Positions 32,342-44,665 of a stretch of 64,000 nt of DNA are shown in pieces (the stretch's first letter is position 1; every line of letters begins with the position of its first letter). A program made the position numbers and the translations under genes. Under the pieces are notes generated by a model. That model searched no databases. It was not told where the DNA came from and worked only from the letters and a program-made list of their open reading frames with translations. The DNA comes from Ipomoea triloba (Eukaryota; Streptophyta; Magnoliopsida; Solanales; Convolvulaceae), in NCBI RefSeq assembly GCF_003576645.1, contig NC_044918.1, positions 32,632,431 to 32,696,430 on the forward strand, read 5' to 3'.

Positions 32342-33605
32342 TGAGACACCCCGAAATTTGGTCACCATTTCTGTTACAAATGATTTTGGTTCGTCACTAT
32401 TTTTGTTACAAAATTCAATTTTAGCCAAAATTCTTCTAACCATTCATTTTTAGAAAATTTCAGCTTGGCGCAGTTCGAAAGATTGATTGGGTAAAAATAC
32501 TTCCCGAACTCCGTTTTACTTGAAATTTTTATGGTAGAACCCTAACTTATATTACTTGATATCCATAAAATGTTTTGGTCATTTTGATCTTTGAATAAAC
32601 ACAGAATATTACTTTTTTCCCTTGGCAGTATGGTGTCCAGAATTTGTTCTCTCTGGACCAGTTTTAGAAAAAAATTCGAAAAACATATTTCTACTTCTTG
32701 GATTGTTATGAAATTTGTTATGTATGTTCTAGACTTGATGGAATACATATCTGAAAAATTTTGTATTAAAATTCCTTACCAAAATCTCCCAATAAATTTT
32801 GTAATCTTAGTAAATGTTTTTAGCTCCTGTCAGTTCTAATTTTCCTTTCTCTATAATTTGATTGATTAAACAATCCATATGCATTCCTATATATCTTTCC
32901 TTTATTTTTGGCTGACATAGGATGAAGAAGATAAAATATTTTTTTCTTCTTATGTTTTAATTTTCCTCCATTTTGGCAATCAATCAAGATAAACAGTTTC
33001 ACTCTATTTTTGGCTGATTTAGGAGATTCCTCTTATTCTTGGTGCCTATAAAATAGGAAGCTCTCACAAATCCTTCTGTAAATATTCTCTTCTTCACTTA
33101 AAAACTATTTCATGCTTCTTCTCCACTCCACTCTTTCGCATTTTTTTTCATTCACGTCCAAACATCCAAGTCTTGTTTTCGGTAATTTTTTTCTGTCCCA
33201 AATTCATTTCTAGTTTTAGTAGTTTGGTTCCTGATGATTTGGGTGTTGATTAGGATGATGGTGGAATATTATGATAAATGGCGAATGATCGATGATGAAT
33301 CCTGTTGAGGATTATAATGATATTTTGATGAGGTGGGTTTATTGATAATAATGGAGTATTGAAGGCGATGAAGATGATTTCCGATGACTGTGGTTCTCCG
33401 CCAAACTTTTCCGTCAACTAGCATATTATTGTTGTTGGTGAAGGAGACAGATTGAGATGGTATAATATAATAATAAGTTGATAATGCTGGAATGATTATG
33501 GATGCTGGTTTTATGAAGATTACGGTGATGATAGGTATGATGAGGTTTATGATATTAGTTGTAATAATAATATTAATATTAGTAATATTACGTGAATTTC
33601 ATTTG
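32342..33605 (+). repeat. LTR J, first part
   Basis: Starts TGAGACACCCCGAAATTTGG and interrupts D's LTR. It has a TATA box (CTATAAAATAGG near 33045) and a leader-like segment after it. A segment at about 32450-32770 matches 22612-22925 of C's LTR, on the same genomic strand although C is a minus-strand element. Split by element F and resumes at 54941. Confidence 0.6.
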
Positions 33606-33610
33606 ATTCA
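33606..33610. other. Left TSD of element F (ATTCA)
   Basis: Matches 54936-54940 exactly. Confidence 0.9.
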
Positions 33611-34114
33611 TGATAAGCACCGAGAATGGTACTCAAAAAGGGTCTAAAATAGATTAGAAGTGCAACGTTTTGCCATCCGATCATAACAATTGCGTGCATT
33701 TTAGCTCAGATGTGATTACAGGTTGGAGAGGGATTTGAGACTGAAATAGAGCAAAAGACAAACGAAGCCGCAATGCAGTATCGTCCCACGCAGCCTCACA
33801 CGGGTGTGGCTGGGCGTGGAATCTTTCCAGTAACCATCCACGCCCACCACCACGCGTGGTGGCATGCGTGGTCGGGCCAAAGGCCATTTTGGAAAATTTG
33901 TTCCCTTTTGTCACCTATATAAATCCCTTTTGCCCTAAACCTAGGGAGAGGGAATTATTAGGATAGAATATATCTGAAAATTGTAGAGGGTTTTCTTCTC
34001 TCTTGGGAGAAAATTCCTTTTCTTCTAGGTTAGAGTAGATCCAAGGGCAAGGATGAAGATTGGAAATTCAAGAACAAAAGTGTAAAGATCCTCTTCTTGA
34101 GGGTGATAACTATT

Positions 34115-37100
34115 CACTACAAGAATGAAGACATTTAGTGACAAATCTTTTGTGACACTTCGTAATTTAGTCACAAATAATACTCTTTTTGTGACCAAAA
34201 AAATAATTCGACACTATTGTGTGGAATAGTTGTGATAACTTTTATTTGGTCACGAATAATATGGTAATTGTGACAAATAAGTATTTGTTACAAATAAATT
34301 GTCACTATTACTAGAATAATAGTGTCGTACCATACATTGTCACTATTTTTTGTCACTAAATGTATGTGCATTTTGGCGGCATAATAATTATGGCGGGAAG
34401 GAATGTAATTGTGACAAAATATAATGTTGACAAAAATTTTTGTACTTTTTGTGACAAATAGTTGTTGGTCACTCTTGTTTATAATATTTGTGACAACTTT
34501 TTTTGTCAATAAAAATACAATTGGTTAGTACCATTAGAAATGAGAAACAATTGTGAGAAAAAATATTGTTGTCACTAATATTGTCATTTATTGTGATGAA
34601 ATTGTTACAAATATTTGTAACGTTCTATAATTTCATAACAAAAATTATTAAATTGTCACAATAATTTTGTTGCTTTCAAGTTGTGTCACTAAAAAATGTA
34701 TATGTTTAGTACAAACAATATATTTCAAAAAGATTTATTAAAATTAACGATTCAAACTCAAATTATGAAAAGTAAATAATTCAAAAAGTTATAAATAAAA
34801 ATTAATATAATACTCAATCATCGTCATCATCATCACCAGTTTTCCCATCTTCAGTTGTTGAAATCTCATCATCATCATTAATAAAAGCATCTTCATTACT
34901 ATAAATTCCATCTTCTTCGATACTCATGGTATTAATATTTGATGAGCTTACTTCAATAGTTGCAACATCCAAATCAGGTATATGCAATACCATAACATTA
35001 TTATTGTCCTACATCATCATCAAGGAGATCATAGAAATCACGAGGGTTGTCTCGACAACAACTTGCCAATTAGCAACCCAACTCAATACTTCTCGAGACG
35101 CCCAAAGTTGCTGCCTCTCCTGATGTAAGAATGTCATTCGTAGGGATTGCTTGTTCTGCTATCAATATGACGTTTTAATATCCCTAAGTTTGATTCAAAA
35201 TTAATCAAATTAATCAGATGACTACCCCAACATCATTAGCCTATTATTTGTACATTAAGAGCTATCTAACGTAGTACGCACAATTTTTACAATATGGTTG
35301 TATCAATATATAATATAAAATAATAAATTATATATAGTAAAAAGTTAGTTAATTGGATCAATTAGTCTAATTAGTTAAAGTATAATTTAGTTTTGTTGAT
35401 TAGGTAACAATTTCTCAAAATAAAAATTCAATTAGTTTGATTCAAAATTAATCAAATTAATTAATTGAATTATTACTCCTAACCACATTAGCCTATTATT
35501 TGTACATTAAAAGTCATCCCCTTAGTACAATTTTTGTACAAGTCGGTGGTATCAAAATCAATAAATATATAATATAAAAAAAATAGTATCCATAGTAAAA
35601 TATTGATTAATTTGATCAATTAATTGAAACAAATAAAGTATTGGCTTGGTTGATTAGGTAACGATTTCATCTACAAGGTAATTAATTTTTAAATTAATCA
35701 AATTATTGAACAATTTTAGTATTTTTGTTATTCATGTACATTACCAAAAAATTAATTATTTAAAATATTAAGTATAGTTAAATATTCCTTATTGTTACCT
35801 ATTATTTCTTTAGTAATTACTTAATAAATTTGGAAAGTAAATAATAAACACATAATGGCGCCACTTTTTTTTGAGAGAAAATTGGAGTCTCTTCGATCTA
35901 CTAGTTATTATCAGAATATTTATTTCTTTTAGTAATTATTTAGTAAATTTGGAAAGTAATTAAATGATAAAAAGATAATGGTGCCTTTTTTTTCGTTTTG
36001 ATAGAAAATTGGCGCCTCTTCAACTAGGTTTTTATCAGAATATTTATTTCTTTGTATATATAAAATTTAGAATTATATACAAACCTTCATAACAAACACC
36101 ACTGATAGAAGCAAAACATTAGTATGCAGAATTTCATCTCCTATATCATTATCAAGGTATTTATTAAAAAGTATTTACATATTTTTGTTTTTGTCCACAT
36201 ACTCTAGGCGATTCTTGATTCTTGATCTGTAATACATGTTTTTGTATGTTCTTTTATATATATGAAATTCCATGTTTTTGTATGTTCTTTTATATATGAA
36301 ATTTTATGTTTGTCTGCTACGAGCATATTAGTTGCATTATTTGGAAGGACCTGCTATTGTTTTTTGCTTTTTTACAAGCCTTCGCGAGGGGGTAAGCAGC
36401 ACCGTGGGGTGGCTGCGGTCAAAGATTTACATACAGCGCCGATCGTTCCCCTTCCCTGAGTTCGAGGCGGCGACAGACGGTGGGGTTACGGTTTCGGTTC
36501 TCCACTGAAAGGACGGCATGCGGGGCTTCGGTTGGCGATGGAGGGAGCTGAGGCACTGGCTGCGAAAAGTTTATGAAGAAATGAAAGATGCGAACGGTGG
36601 TCGTGCCTCACTAAGTCGCTGGCTTCTATGGTTGCATCCCGGTCCAACGTTTCTTTCCGATGCTACTGCTTCTCCTTCGTCTCCGCTACAAATCCTAGAG
36701 GCGCTTGAAAAGTACTGACTTGGCAGTTTAATTTTATTCTTCAATAAATAAAATCCATTCTCCTTTCTTCCTTTAATAGTTTAATATAGTTTATGTATTA
36801 GTTTTTACTTTGATATTGTATTTCTTACCACATATTTTTGTTAGAGAATGAGGTATTTCTTTTATATATTTTTTAATTTGACAAGTAATATTTGTTGAAT
36901 GAATTATTTTATTTTAAATAATAATTAAATTAAAATATTTAATTATGAAAAAATTTTGAAATAAATAATTTTATATTGTGTTCATTTGACTAGTATTATT
37001 TGAAAAAAAAAATTGTAACCAAGTAATGGTCACTTATAAAAACTTTAAGATTGACAATTGTACCATTATTTTAACTTATTTTACTAACACAAATTTCGCC

Positions 37101-37635
37101 ACTAATTTTCATTATTTTAGTGACAAATACGCCATCACTATTTTAAAAGATATAAGTGACGAAGATGATTGCTACAAGAATTTGAATTGTTGTACGACTT
37201 TAGTTGACACTAATGATTGTTTTAGAGTTCACTTATTTTGTCACAAATAAAATCATTTTTTGTGTCAAGAACAATTCTCACAAATCAGTACAACTATTGT
37301 GACTAAAGTGTTGTCACAATAAAATAACTAATTGCAACGATTTTAGTTGTCACTAGATCAATTTTTTGTAATAACATATTTGGTCACAAAATGTACATTT
37401 ATTGTGACCACTATTGTTATCACTCAAATACTACTTTTAGTGTCCGTAAACATTGTCACAAAAGTTTGAGTAATTGTGACAACTTTCTAAAAGTCGTCAC
37501 TACTACAATAGTGACGGAGCATATAGTGACGACAGGTGACGACTTCAAATATTGGTCACTAATTTCATTAGTGACCAAAATCGATAGTTTTGGTGACAAC
37601 TTTTGTTGTCACTAAATGTGAAATTTCTTGTAGTG
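34115..37635. mobile_element. Non-autonomous CACTA (En/Spm-type) transposon
   Basis: Terminal inverted repeats CACTACAAGAA and TTCTTGTAGTG with a 3-bp TSD ATT (34112-34114 and 37636-37638). The empty site is visible in the 3' LTR of F near 54212. Dense subterminal TTTGTGAC/GTCACAA motifs fill roughly the first 600 and last 600 bp, the expected transposase-binding arrays. No transposase ORF remains. The middle holds an imperfect tandem duplication (about 35185-35420 and 35436-35690) and a GC-rich patch (36380-36720). Confidence 0.93.
36380..36720 (+). other. GC-rich patch inside the CACTA element
   Basis: Base composition departs sharply from the AT-rich surroundings. An ORF at 36518-36718 starts MRGFGWRWRELRHW. 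It may be a captured gene fragment, but no homology is recognised. Confidence 0.35.
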
Positions 37636-38347
37636 ATTCTCTCCAATTCTTAATCTAATATTTGCTTCTTTGAGATTTCATTTCTTTAGCATGGTAGAGT
37701 AGATTAGATAGGAGATTGGTGGCCCCAAGGTTAATCTATGTGGATGTTTGATATTATTGCTAGTAGAATTGTGAGTTTCTTGATTGTTGGATGATGAACT
37801 TGTGTGGATGATGTTCTTCAAGCTTTGTGCATTTTGTGGCCACATTAGGTAGCAAACCCAAAGGAAGTGAGTGTGTGCGCGATAGCGGCCACTCACGAGT
37901 CTAACTCACCCACATCTCCGCTCTTAGTTCGAAAGGACGAGACCCGAGAGGAGTGGTAGACAAAGTGTTCGATAAAATGCCCCAACCGAATGAGGATGTG
38001 GGAGTCCAAAGTGTGACGCCACTTGGTGAAGTGCCACGAACTCCCTAGTCTTTTCCACATCTTTGCTCGCAAGTCCATGTAAAGATAAACCACATAGAGG
38101 AGCCTAAAGCCCCAATCTCCACCTTACTTTTCCTTTATTTTACACAAGCCCTATCAACCTTTCTACCTTCTTACAAATGAACCCTACCCTTAGCAAATCC
38201 CGTAACTCTTTTCCTTCAACCTCTTAGATGCCAACACACTAATTCGGTTCCCATTCGCCATCATTGAGAGACACGACACTCGGGGAGTCTTGACTCTTCG
38301 TTTTACCACTTCACATTCACTCACACTAAAACTAACATCCTTCAAAA

Positions 38348-38366
38348 TGGCGTCGTTGCTGGGGAT
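38348..38366 (+). other. Primer-binding site of element F (tRNA-Asp)
   Basis: TGGCGTCGTTGCTGGGGAT, three bases after the LTR, with two mismatches to the tRNA-Asp complement. Confidence 0.85.
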
Positions 38367-38579
38367 GGCAAACGGTTTCGAATAGTGTTGACATCTTTGA
38401 AGTAGAATTTTAAGAGTTCTTGAATTGCTTTCTTTTTGTTTGTTTTATTTTCTTGTTTTTGTTACTTGATTTGAAAAGTGAGCTTATCTATCTTGAACAT
38501 ATCTTGTGCTCACTTTCAACTAGTTTTAGTTGCAAAATATTTGTTGTTTGTTAAGCTTGCGCAGGAAATTTTCTACAAT

Positions 38580-38584
38580 CAATC
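38580..38584. other. Left TSD of element E (CAATC)
   Basis: Matches 51933-51937. Confidence 0.9.
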
Positions 38585-40353
38585 TGATAAGTGCATATTT
38601 GATCATATTTAATATCCATATTTAACCTTATTTGTCCACTAGAATGTATAAATTGTGTTCAATATAACCTTAATTTTCTTTACTTTGATTAATGTTTGCA
38701 ACAATCACCTCATTTGGAATAAAGTAAAGAAAATTAGGTCATATTGCATTTAATTGGATGATTTAGAGAAAACCTAAGTTTAATTTGTAATATTCATCTT
38801 TAATGAGTCATCCTAATGTTTTTAATTGCTTGTGGAAATATCAGGAAAATCATGAAGATGTAAAGAATCATGAAGGGACAAGAACAAAAGTGAGAAGATG
38901 GATGATGATGAATTAAAGTGGAAGACAAAAGCAAAGAATATTAGGTCCATTTTCATCATGAAGATCAGCCAATAATGGAGTCAAAAGAATGGTATTTTTA
39001 ATGGTCTTGATCACAAGGACAAACCAAGGCAAAAGTGGAGCAAAATAATAATGAGCTGAAATTTACGCATAATTTGCCCACTGTTCGGTAATTCAACAAT
39101 ATCTCAGTCTAGGAATGTCCAAATTAAGTGATTCTTGAACCATTAGAAGGAAGACTTCAAGGGCTACAACTTTTCAAGAGATACGAAATTTGTAATTCTG
39201 ACCGAAAAATGGTCAAAAGCAGCCTTGAAGTCGAAGTTCCAGATTTCGTCCTAATCTGACCACTGCTCGGTATTTTGGTCATATCTGATTATAGGAATAT
39301 CCAAATGGGATGATTCAAACGGCATTGGAAAGAAGATTTAAAGATCTACAGCTATGATTAGGGCCATAAACTCCAGATCCGGTAGAACATGGACTCCATG
39401 TGCCTTCACAAATCATGTGCATTATACACCATGTTGTGGGCACCTCACTTTTGCAATTTGCCAACCAATACCCATCATGCTTTGCCTCCTCATGAACAAG
39501 TATAAATAGAGGTCTTCCTTGCAGGAGAAAGAACACCATCACACACCATTCCATACCAAGCTTCCTACAATGTAGAACCAAGTAGTAGAGTAGAGTAGAA
39601 TTTATTTCTTTCATCTTTGTAGTGTAGTTTTATTTACCTTATGCAAGTTTATTTTCTTTATGCTTTATGTTATTTACATTTCTTCTTCTTTTAATCTATT
39701 ATGCTTATTTAGTTTAATTTGGGTTTAAGGTAGGAATTTATTATTTATCTTGATGTTACCTTGCTTTTAATTTCATAAGGGGTAGAATTATAATTATGGA
39801 TCATAAGCTTGTTCAAGAGGCTTTGTTTGTAACTTGTTAGTAATTACTAGCTATCTTTATTGGCAAGTAATTGGAGAGTATTTGCTACAACGAAAATTGT
39901 GTAAAAACTCTAGCCACCTCTTGTACAACCCAAATATCTCGCTACGAGAGTAGGGGACGAATTGGGGGGCTTAATATATTTTGTGTACTTCAAGAGCTTG
40001 AGGTTGATACGTCACAAAAGTGGGGCAACCCTTGCTCTAATTCAAGATACGGTAGGATCTTGAATTCTTAAGTGTATGCCCTCTTGATCCATGATTATTG
40101 TTCTCCCTAATCATAAGATACTAAAGCATCTTGATAGTAATGATTCCTAGCTTTAATCTTATATTTTCTTATTGTATTTATTTCCTATTTTTAGTTTGTT
40201 AATTCATCAATTTATGTTTATGATTGTGCTTGGATTCTCGTTAGTGGGTTAATAAGCTCTAAAGTAAATAATTGCACAACTACGTGCCATAAATGCCAAT
40301 CCTCAGCGGAACGACAAATCTAAACCCGTATACTTTATTTTTGACAGCGATCA
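38585..40353 (+). repeat. 5' LTR of element E (as assembled)
   Basis: The first 946 bp are nearly identical to LTR 50074-51932, including TATAAATA at 39501. From 39531, the expected U3/R border, it becomes a different, only distantly similar R-U5. It ends TCA at 40353, followed by a PBS at 40359. The true tail of the 3'-LTR type reappears after the N at 40476 (40477-40518). Confidence 0.75.
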
Positions 40354-40358
40354 AAAAT

Positions 40359-40377
40359 TGGCGCCGTTGCCGGGGAT
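40359..40377 (+). other. First PBS copy (tRNA-Asp)
   Basis: TGGCGCCGTTGCCGGGGAT, an exact complement of the tRNA-Asp 3' end, following the LTR variant that ends at 40353. Probably belongs to a paralogous element joined at the N at 40476. Confidence 0.8.
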
Positions 40378-40476
40378 TGGCTTATCTGGTTGTATTGTGT
40401 GATTATTTATTTCTTATGACTTAAAAAAGCCTTGAGGAGATCAAGTGTTTATTTTTCTTTGTGTGAGTTTTTATTN

Positions 40477-40518
40477 ATATAATTAACCCACAAATTCACT
40501 ACACCACTTTATACACCA
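40477..40518 (+). repeat. 42-bp tail of the E 5' LTR after the contig join
   Basis: Identical to the last 42 bp of LTR 50074-51932. The contig begins exactly 42 bp before the LTR end. Confidence 0.8.
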
Positions 40519-40524
40519 ACTTTT

Positions 40525-40543
40525 TGGCGCCGTTGCCGGGGAT
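40525..40543 (+). other. Primer-binding site of element E (tRNA-Asp)
   Basis: TGGCGCCGTTGCCGGGGAT, six bases after the LTR tail. This is the copy contiguous with gag. Confidence 0.93.
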
Positions 40544-40810
40544 TGGCATATCTGGTTGTATTGTATAATTAATTATCTAATCTTAGCATTAAAATGAATG
40601 AATTTTGAAGGAGATCAAGTTTTGCTTTTATTGTTTAAGTGTTTTCTTAAGTTTGTTTAAATTTGGATACCTTTTGATTTATGCAAACTAGATCACAAGG
40701 TGGTCAAAACCTTTGTCCTTTAAACCAAGAAATGCTCATCCAATCAGTTGAAAGAGTTTGAACCAGTGGAGATAAACATGGAGACCGGTTAATCTAGCAA
40801 CCCAGGCCAA

Positions 40811-43264
40811 ATGTCTCCCGGAGGAAGTAGTTCCCGAGCAAGCCCAAGTCAAGGAGCACACACGGAGGCTCAACCCAATACCTCTCAAGATCCAGTGGCA
40901 CCGGTACGAATACCAATCTCTACCTCCATTGAAAATCCGAATCTTAATCCTTATTTAGGAGGAGGATTAGGTTTTCAATTTCCACCGCAACTACAAGGGG
41001 CCGGGATGCAAAATTTTCCTCATCTTTTGAACCCAAATTTCTTCACAAACCCTATGTTTGACCCATACCAGAATTTCCCTCAAAGAGCCCAACCCTACTT
41101 CTACCAAAGAGCACAAAATTTTCAACCCATGGCTACTCATCTGGATCCCCAATTTGAAGAAGAAGATTGCATTGCCTATCCCGGAATCGAGGCCAATAAC
41201 TTTGAACTCAAGACTTCAATGATCAACTTGGTGCAAGCAAATCAATTTGGAGGTTCAAAGTTGGAAGATCCTAAGGCGCATATCTCTCATTTCGACAGAA
41301 TATGCCAAACTATCAAGATGAATGGGGTGTCTATGGATGCAATCAAGCTGCGGTTGTTCCCATTTTCGTTGAGGGATCAAGCTCTGAGTTGGCTCAATTC
41401 CTTCGGGACAAATCATTTCAACACATGGGACCAGCTGTACAAATCTTTCATGCAAGAATACTATCCACCCTCCAAGGCTGCAAAATTGAAGAAGCAAATC
41501 CAGAATTTCCAGCAATTCGGAAGTGAAAATCTGTACGAGGCATGGAAGAGGTTCAAGGATCTCAGGAGGCAGTGTCCTAGGAATCTCCTATCTCCTGGGG
41601 ATTTCATTTCATCTTTTTACGAAGGATTGCTAGACAACTACAAGACAGTGTTGGATACTTCTTCTATGGGGGGAGTGTTTCTTGATATGACGCCCGATCA
41701 TGGAGAGCAGCTGATAGAAAGAATCACAGCCAACACTGCGTATTGGTACAATGAAAGAGTCGAGCAACCAAGGAAAGAGAAAGCAGTAGGTATGTTTGAA
41801 GTGGATGAGAAGGTTTCCATGCAAGCCCAACTAGATTCGATCCAACACATGTTAAAAGAAATAGTGTTGAATAAGAAGGCGAATGCTCAGTCAGTCATTT
41901 CCTCATCCCAGATGCCACCCACACCACAAGCCTACTCGATGGTACAACCAACAACTCCAAGCCCACCACCATCTTCAACTATGGCTATGGTGCTCAGTTG
42001 CGCTATTTGTGGCAGTGCTCATGCTTCTCAAAGTTGTCAACTATTGGAACCTGGCAGCCACAACTCTTATTCAACTATAGAGCAAGTTGACATGATTGGA
42101 TACCAAAGACCTCAAGGCCAAGCGCAATGGAGGAATCAAGTCAATCCTTCTTGGAGCAATCAAGGTTTTCAAGGGAATCAAGTCAATCCTTCTTGGAGCA
42201 ATCAAGGTTTTCAAGGGAGAAATCCAAATCCTTCTTGGAGCAATCAAGGTTTTCAAGGGAGAAATCCACCTCCTTCTTGGAGCAATCAAGGTTTTCAAGG
42301 GAGAAATCCACCTCCTGGTTGGAGCAATCAAGGTTTTCAAGGGAGAAATCCACCTCCTGGTTCTCAAGGCAACCAAGGCTTTAGAGGTGGATATCAAGGC
42401 AACCAACAATGGAGAGGAAATCAAGGACATGGTACGAGCCAAGCAAATACTCAGAATCAGCAAGGGTATTCACAATCATCTCAAGATCCGGATATGAAAA
42501 CCTTCATGAACATGATTATGACACAAATGAGTAAATTGCAAACCGAAGTTGAAGGTCTTCGAGCTCAACAACAAGGAGGAGGTGCCCAAGCTTCTACCCA
42601 ACCTTCATTTAATGGTAAACTTCCAGCAAGCACTGAAAATCCTAGGAACCAAGTCAATGCTGTTGTAACTAGAAGCGGGAAGTCTTTGACTGATCCACCC
42701 TTTCCAGACGATAACATTGCTCTTGAAAATGAAGGGAAAGAAAAAGAACTTCTATCACAAAAAGGAGATCCCGAAGGACAAGTGCAGACAAAGGATGATC
42801 CTAGCCAAGGTAAAAAGAACAAGGGCAAGCAAATTGATGATTCGGTGATTCCTTGCAATTTATTGCCATTTCCACAAAGGTTGTGGAAGTCCAAAGAAAC
42901 CGAGAGGGAGAACAAATTCAAAATGATGCTTGACAAGTTGGAGATATCTATGCCTTTTGTGGATGCTGTTACTCAAATACCATCATACAAGAAATTCTTG
43001 AAGGATATTTTGAGTAATAAAAAGAAGCTGGAGAAGAGTGCAGTGATAGATCTTAGTGAGGGAGCATTGGCATGCGCTGCAATACAAAAGAATCTACCAC
43101 CGAAGTTGAAGTATCCTGGAAGTTTTGCTATTCCATGTATCGTTGGAGGATTTGTTGTGGGTCGTGCTCTATGTGATCTCGGAGCTAGTGTGAGCCTCAT
43201 GCCTTACTCCCTTTGCAAGAGGCTCAACCTTGGAGAGCCGAAACCCACTACCATGACACTTTAA
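40811..43264 (+). pseudogene. gag and start of protease of element E
   Basis: ATG at 40811; 817 codons to a TAA at 43262-43264. Residues about 140-310 are the Retrotrans_gag capsid-like domain (the LEDPKAHISHF block, then WLNSF). A zinc knuckle C-x2-C-x3-H-x4-C lies near residue 397 (CAICGSAHASQSC). Residues about 442-517 are five or more 14-residue WSNQGFQG repeats, produced by exact 42-bp nucleotide repeats. NAVVTRSGK marks the gag-protease border and DLGASVSLMP (about residue 788) is the protease active site. The TAA is followed in the same frame by pol, so it is a nonsense mutation inside the protease. Confidence 0.92.
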
Positions 43265-44665
43265 ATGGCGGATCGCTCAATAAAGCGCCCAGTGGGAGTA
43301 TTAGAAGACATCCTAGTAATGATCGATCAATACTACATCCCGGGAGATTTTGTGATTCTTGACATTGAGGAAGATGCCAAGGTACCCATAATCCTTGGTA
43401 GACCATTTCTAGCCACAGCTGGGGCGATCATTGATGTAAAAAGGGGGAAGCTTGTTATGGAAGTGGCCGATCACAAGATTGAATTTGATATATTCAAAAT
43501 GGCCAAACACCAACCAACTTACATTGATGAATGCAATATGGTGGAAATTTGTGAGGTAAACCCTAGTGAAATCTTGAAGATTGACAAGGAGTATTCGATT
43601 GTTGAAGAACTTCTTGAGAAATTTGGAATCTGCACCCAAAAGGAGATGGACACATGCGAGCAAGGGATTTTTGATCAAGGTGAGGCTGGAGAAAGAATTT
43701 TTGCTGCTCTTGACCCGCTAGGAGAGGAACATGCACCAAAGGTAGAACTAAAACCTTTACCTCCTAGTCTAAGGTATGTTTTTCTGGGCTCTAACTCCAC
43801 TTATCCTGTAATTGTTAATTCTTCTTTGCATAGTGATGAAATTGATAAGCTGCTTAATGTGCTTAGAAAACATAGGAGGGTAATTGGTTATATTATTGGT
43901 GATTTAATTGGCATTGATCCTAAGTACTGCATGCATAGAATTTATTTAGAAGAGAATGCCAAACCTACTGTTGAACCCCTTAGGAGATTAAATCCCAATT
44001 TGAAGGATGTAGTTAAGAAGGAAATTTTGAAATTGCTTGAGGCCGACATTATATACCCTATTTCGGACAGCAAGTGGGTGAGTCCCATACATGTTGTTCC
44101 GAAAAAGGGCGGTATAACGGTCATTGAAAATGACAATAATGAGTTGATTCCTACTAGACTTGTTACTGGTCATAGAATGTTCATTGATTACAGAAAATTG
44201 AATAAGTCTACTAGGAAAGATCATTACCCCCTTCCATTTATTGATCAATTGCTTGAGAGAATGTCCAAGAATGAATACTTCTGTTTTCTAGATGGTTTTT
44301 CAGGATATTTTCAGATTTCTATTCACCCAGATGATCAAGAAATGACAACATTCACATGTCAATATGGCACCTTTGCTTTCAAAAAGATGTCATTTGGTTT
44401 GTGTAATGCACCAGCTACTTTTCAAAGGTGCATGATGGCAATCTTTTCTAAAATGGTGGAAGAAATCATGGAAGTATTCATGGACGATTTCTCAGTTTAT
44501 GGTAAGTCGTTTGATGATTGTTTCATAAATCTTGATAAAGTTTTGTGCAGGTGCCAAGAAGTCAATTTAGTTCTGAATTGGGAGAAATGTCATTTTATGG
44601 CAACTGAAGGCATAGTTCTTGGCCACAAAATTTTAGCAAGAGGAATTGAAGTAGACCCGGCATAG
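43265..44665 (+). pseudogene. Protease tail and reverse transcriptase of element E
   Basis: In frame with gag. After the protease tail (VPIILGRPFLATAGA) comes the RT: CMHRIYLEE, RRLNPN, WVSPIHVVPKKGG, IDYRKLN, FLDGFSGYFQ, FGLCNAPATF and the catalytic FMDD at about 44479-44490. It ends with a TAG at 44663-44665, where the frame otherwise continues. RT motifs are complete. Confidence 0.93.

Larger units (their letters stand above)
33611..38344 (+). repeat. 5' LTR of element F, interrupted by a CACTA element
   Basis: Matches 53671-54935 on both sides of the CACTA insertion. The first U3 palindrome is mutated here (CACACGGGTGTG near 33797); CCACCACGCGTGGTGG at 33847-33862 is intact. A short U3 segment present in the 3' LTR (about 53778-53822) is absent here. 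Confidence 0.9.

Noticed and set aside
34288..37615. Short ORFs in the CACTA element as transposase
   Set aside because: They arise from TTTGTGAC subterminal repeats and AT-rich filler; no transposase motifs.
42134..42364. Gag tandem repeats as a functional low-complexity domain
   Set aside because: The mosaic copies are fully explained by exact 42-bp back-steps also seen at three other loci, two of them noncoding. An assembly origin is more economical.
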